Positions 21,823 to 23,670 of a DNA stretch of 23,670 bases are shown piece by piece. The DNA is taken from NCBI GenBank assembly GCA_947377425.1, contig CANCFZ010000011.1:1-23670 (forward strand), read 5' to 3'. The notes under the pieces were generated by a model, which saw nothing but the letters and a program-made list of their open reading frames with translations, did no database searches and was not told where the DNA came from. A program made the translations under genes and the position numbers. Each line of letters begins with the position of its first letter. Within the stretch, counting starts at the first letter, position 1. This stretch comes from Flavobacteriaceae bacterium. Lineage in GTDB: Bacteria > Bacteroidota > Bacteroidia > Flavobacteriales > Flavobacteriaceae.

Positions 21823-22799
21823 TTGTTTCTCGTTTCGTCACTTGCAATTCGGTCATCATTATAAATATCGGTTCGGTAATGTTCATCGTCACCTTCTACT
21901 ATTTTTAGATAACTATTGTAACGTGTCCACGAAATTTTATCGTCTTCTAATGCTTGTTTTATTGCACATTTTGGCTCTTCTTTGTGCAAACAATTATTGA
22001 ATTTGCATTGGTCTTTCAGCTTAAAAAATTCAGGAAAATAACCGCTGATTTCCTCTTTTTCCATATCCACAATTCCGAAACCTTTAATTCCTGGTGTGTC
22101 TATAATTTTGGCTCCAAAAGATAAATCATACATTTCGGCAAAAGTTGTAGTGTGTTGTCCTTGCATGCTTTGTTCAGAAATGGTTTTGGTTTTTAAATGT
22201 AAACTCGGTTCTAAAGCATTCACTAAAGTAGATTTTCCAACTCCAGAATGTCCCGAAAACATGGTGGTATTTCCAATCATTAGTTCTTTTAATTCTTCAA
22301 TTCCTTTGCTTTCTTTGGCAGAAACTCGCAAGCATTTGTATCCAATTTCTTGGTAAACGTGCTGCATGTATAATTGTTCATCTAAAGTTATATCGTCTAA
22401 AGTATCAATTTTATTAAAAACCAAAATTGTTTCGATGCCGTAAGCTTCGGCAGTAACCAAAAATCTATCAATAAAATTGAAGGTTGTTGGCGGATTATTT
22501 ACTGTAATTAGAAGAAAAACATAATCTAAATTGGAAGCAATAATGTGCATTTGATGCGAAAGATTCACTGATTTCCTAACTATATAGTTTTTTCTATCGT
22601 GAATATTAGTAATCGTTCCAGTAACAACATCGGAAGTTTCATCTAAATCATAATCTACAACATCTCCAACCGCAATTGGATTGGTGCTTTTAATTCCCTT
22701 AATTCGGAATTTTCCTTTGATACGACATTCCATAAAATCGCCTTGTAATGATTTTACGGTGTACCAACTTCCTGTAGATTTATAAACGATTCCTGTCAT
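21819..22799 (-). CDS. rsgA: Small ribosomal subunit biogenesis GTPase RsgA
   Basis: RsgA is a circularly permuted GTPase that tests late 30S subunit maturation. The domains in order are an OB-fold start (MTGIVYKSTGSWYTVKSLQG, with ECRIKGKFR), a GTPase domain with permuted motifs (NKIDTLDD as G4, SAKES as G5, GHSGVGKSTL at 183-192 as G1, DTPGIKGFG as G3), and a C-terminal zinc motif with CKFNNCLHKEEPKC. I chose ATG at 22797-22799 because the family starts MTG; another ATG at 22803-22805 adds two residues and lies in a repeat. The stop codon is supplied by a palindromic repeat. It follows the DAHP synthase gene by about 97 bp and precedes dtd by 34 bp. Confidence 0.95.
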   Translation of the reverse strand: MTGIVYKSTGSWYTVKSLQGDFMECRIKGKFRIKGIKSTNPIAVGDVVDYDLDETSDVVTGTITNIHDRKNYIVRKSVNLSHQMHIIASNLDYVFLLITVNNPPTTFNFIDRFLVTAEAYGIETILVFNKIDTLDDITLDEQLYMQHVYQEIGYKCLRVSAKESKGIEELKELMIGNTTMFSGHSGVGKSTLVNALEPSLHLKTKTISEQSMQGQHTTTFAEMYDLSFGAKIIDTPGIKGFGIVDMEKEEISGYFPEFFKLKDQCKFNNCLHKEEPKCAIKQALEDDKISWTRYNSYLKIVEGDDEHYRTDIYNDDRIASDETRNK

Positions 22800-22803
22800 T
22801 GAC

Positions 22804-22882
22804 ATTAACGATTGAGGATTAACGATTTTAGATTTCAGATTTATGCAAAAGTAAGCAAATCAAAAGTCAAAAATCGTTAATC
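22804..22882. repeat. GATTAACGATT repeats and inverted copy before rsgA
   Basis: ATTAACGATTGAG and GATTAACGATTTT lie in tandem at 22804-22829, a near copy of the repeat inside aroA at 14944-14971. An inverted copy, AAAATCGTTAATC (22870-22882), pairs perfectly over 13 bp with 22817-22829 across a 40-nt loop. The gap between the DAHP synthase and rsgA genes is thus almost wholly repeat-derived. Confidence 0.6.
22846..22853 (-). promoter_or_regulatory. Possible rsgA promoter element
   Basis: On the minus strand this reads TACTTTTG, a full TAnnTTTG, 47 bp before the preferred rsgA start and in the loop of the inverted repeat. The nearest upstream TTG is only 14 bp away, so the promoter is doubtful. 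Confidence 0.3.
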
Positions 22883-22896
22883 AACATTCAAAAATC

Positions 22897-23670
22897 TTAT
22901 GAATTAAATATTTTCTCTTGATGTGTAATACTTTCTTGATGAATGGCTTTGAAAAACTGAATGATAAATTCTTCACTCAACCCTTTTTGAGAACCATCGG
23001 CAACCATTTTTTCTAAAACTTCGTTCCAACGTTTGTTTTGTAAAACGGCAACATTCTTTTCTTTTTTCAAAGCTCCAATGTCTTCGGCAACTTTCATTCT
23101 TTTTCCAATAACGTCTAATAATTTGGCATCGAATTCGTCAATTTTCTCACGAAGTTTGCTTAATTTTTGTTGGTATTCGTCAGCTTCGTCGGTTTCTTTT
23201 CTTATTGTTAAATCGAAAATTATTTCTTTCAATCGTGTTGGCGTAACTTGCTGAGCAGCATCACTCCACGCATTATCTGGATCGATATGGGTTTCAATAA
23301 TCATTCCGTCATAATTCAAATCCAATGCTTCTTGCGTTACTTGAAAAATCATATCGCGATTTCCTGTAATGTGCGAAGGGTCAATTATCAAAGGTAAATC
23401 TGGAAATTTATGTTGAAAATCAATTGCAATTTGCCATTCGGGATTGTTTCTATATTTAGTTTTTTCATACGTTGAAAATCCTCTGTGAATGATTCCAAGA
23501 TTTTTAATTCCTGCATTGTATAAACGTTCTACTCCGCCAATCCATAAAGCCAAATCAGGATTTACAGGATTTTTTACTAATACAATTTTATCGGTATTTT
23601 GCAAAGCATCAGCAATTTCTTGAACTGCAAACGGATTTACAGTTGTTCGTGCTCCAATCCACAAAACATC
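22897..23670 (-). CDS. Bifunctional DAHP synthase / chorismate mutase, N-terminus missing
   Basis: This protein starts the shikimate pathway by condensing PEP and erythrose 4-phosphate, and its second domain converts chorismate to prephenate. The frame is open to base 23670, so 257 C-terminal residues are seen. Visible residues 1-155 are the end of a type I-beta DAHP synthase barrel: WIGARTTVNPFAVQEIADAL, LVKNPVNPDLALWIGGVERL, LGIIHRGFS, LIIDPSHITGNRD and the metal-site segment MIIETHIDPDNAWSDAAQQ. Residues about 165-257 are an AroQ-type chorismate mutase helix bundle (KLREKIDEFDAKLLDVIGKRMKVAEDIG, then VLQNKRWNEVLE). This order, with the mutase at the C-terminus, is known from Bacteroidota enzymes such as that of Prevotella, where it mediates prephenate feedback. 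It heads the visible part of the operon ending with aroA. Confidence 0.94.
   Translation of the reverse strand, partial: DVLWIGARTTVNPFAVQEIADALQNTDKIVLVKNPVNPDLALWIGGVERLYNAGIKNLGIIHRGFSTYEKTKYRNNPEWQIAIDFQHKFPDLPLIIDPSHITGNRDMIFQVTQEALDLNYDGMIIETHIDPDNAWSDAAQQVTPTRLKEIIFDLTIRKETDEADEYQQKLSKLREKIDEFDAKLLDVIGKRMKVAEDIGALKKEKNVAVLQNKRWNEVLEKMVADGSQKGLSEEFIIQFFKAIHQESITHQEKIFNS

Overview
The window looks like chromosomal DNA from a Flavobacterium-type member of the Bacteroidota. This rests on very low G+C, no Shine-Dalgarno sites, upstream elements matching the Bacteroidota -7 consensus TAnnTTTG, a secreted peptidase with a type IX secretion (T9SS) tail, an ExbB-ExbD-ExbD-TonB cluster, and a DAHP synthase with a C-terminal chorismate mutase. 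No mobile element, phage, CRISPR array, tRNA or rRNA is visible. All genes but one lie on the minus strand.

Layout from left to right. (1) 1-2765: an energy-transduction operon transcribed exbB, exbD, exbD, tonB, with tonB cut by the window edge; it powers TonB-dependent outer-membrane receptors. (2) 3119-3487: the only plus-strand gene, a small DUF486 membrane protein. (3) 3550-12094: a catabolic and secreted group with kynurenine 3-monooxygenase, a penicillin-acylase-family Ntn hydrolase, an arginase/agmatinase-family ureohydrolase, an M36-like secreted metallopeptidase and kynureninase. Several of these have their own promoter-like element, so they are probably separate units; kmo and kynU are consecutive pathway steps separated by about 5.9 kb. 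(4) 12095-12537: a gene-free, repeat-rich stretch. It holds an operator-like palindrome before kynU, a stem-loop element, a 28-32 bp repeat array, the queA terminator and a G+C-richer repeat. (5) 12538-13587: queA. (6) 13750-23670: a tightly packed run in transcription order DAHP synthase/chorismate mutase (cut by the edge), rsgA, dtd, three DUF3857/transglutaminase-like exported proteins, a MazG-like pyrophosphohydrolase and aroA. The first committed shikimate enzyme and the EPSP synthase step bracket housekeeping and envelope genes.

The genes themselves are ordinary for this lineage. The less usual material is (a) hairpins at 12219-12474 that keep one loop sequence on unrelated, fully complementary stems; (b) a 14-bp word family (GATTAACGATTGA) found both inside the aroA reading frame and across the rsgA start; (c) two tandem transglutaminase-like paralogs that have lost the catalytic Cys and His; (d) a 20-bp near-perfect palindrome just before kynU; and (e) short hairpins at two gene junctions of the exb-tonB operon. 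I did not find a convincing undescribed multi-gene system.
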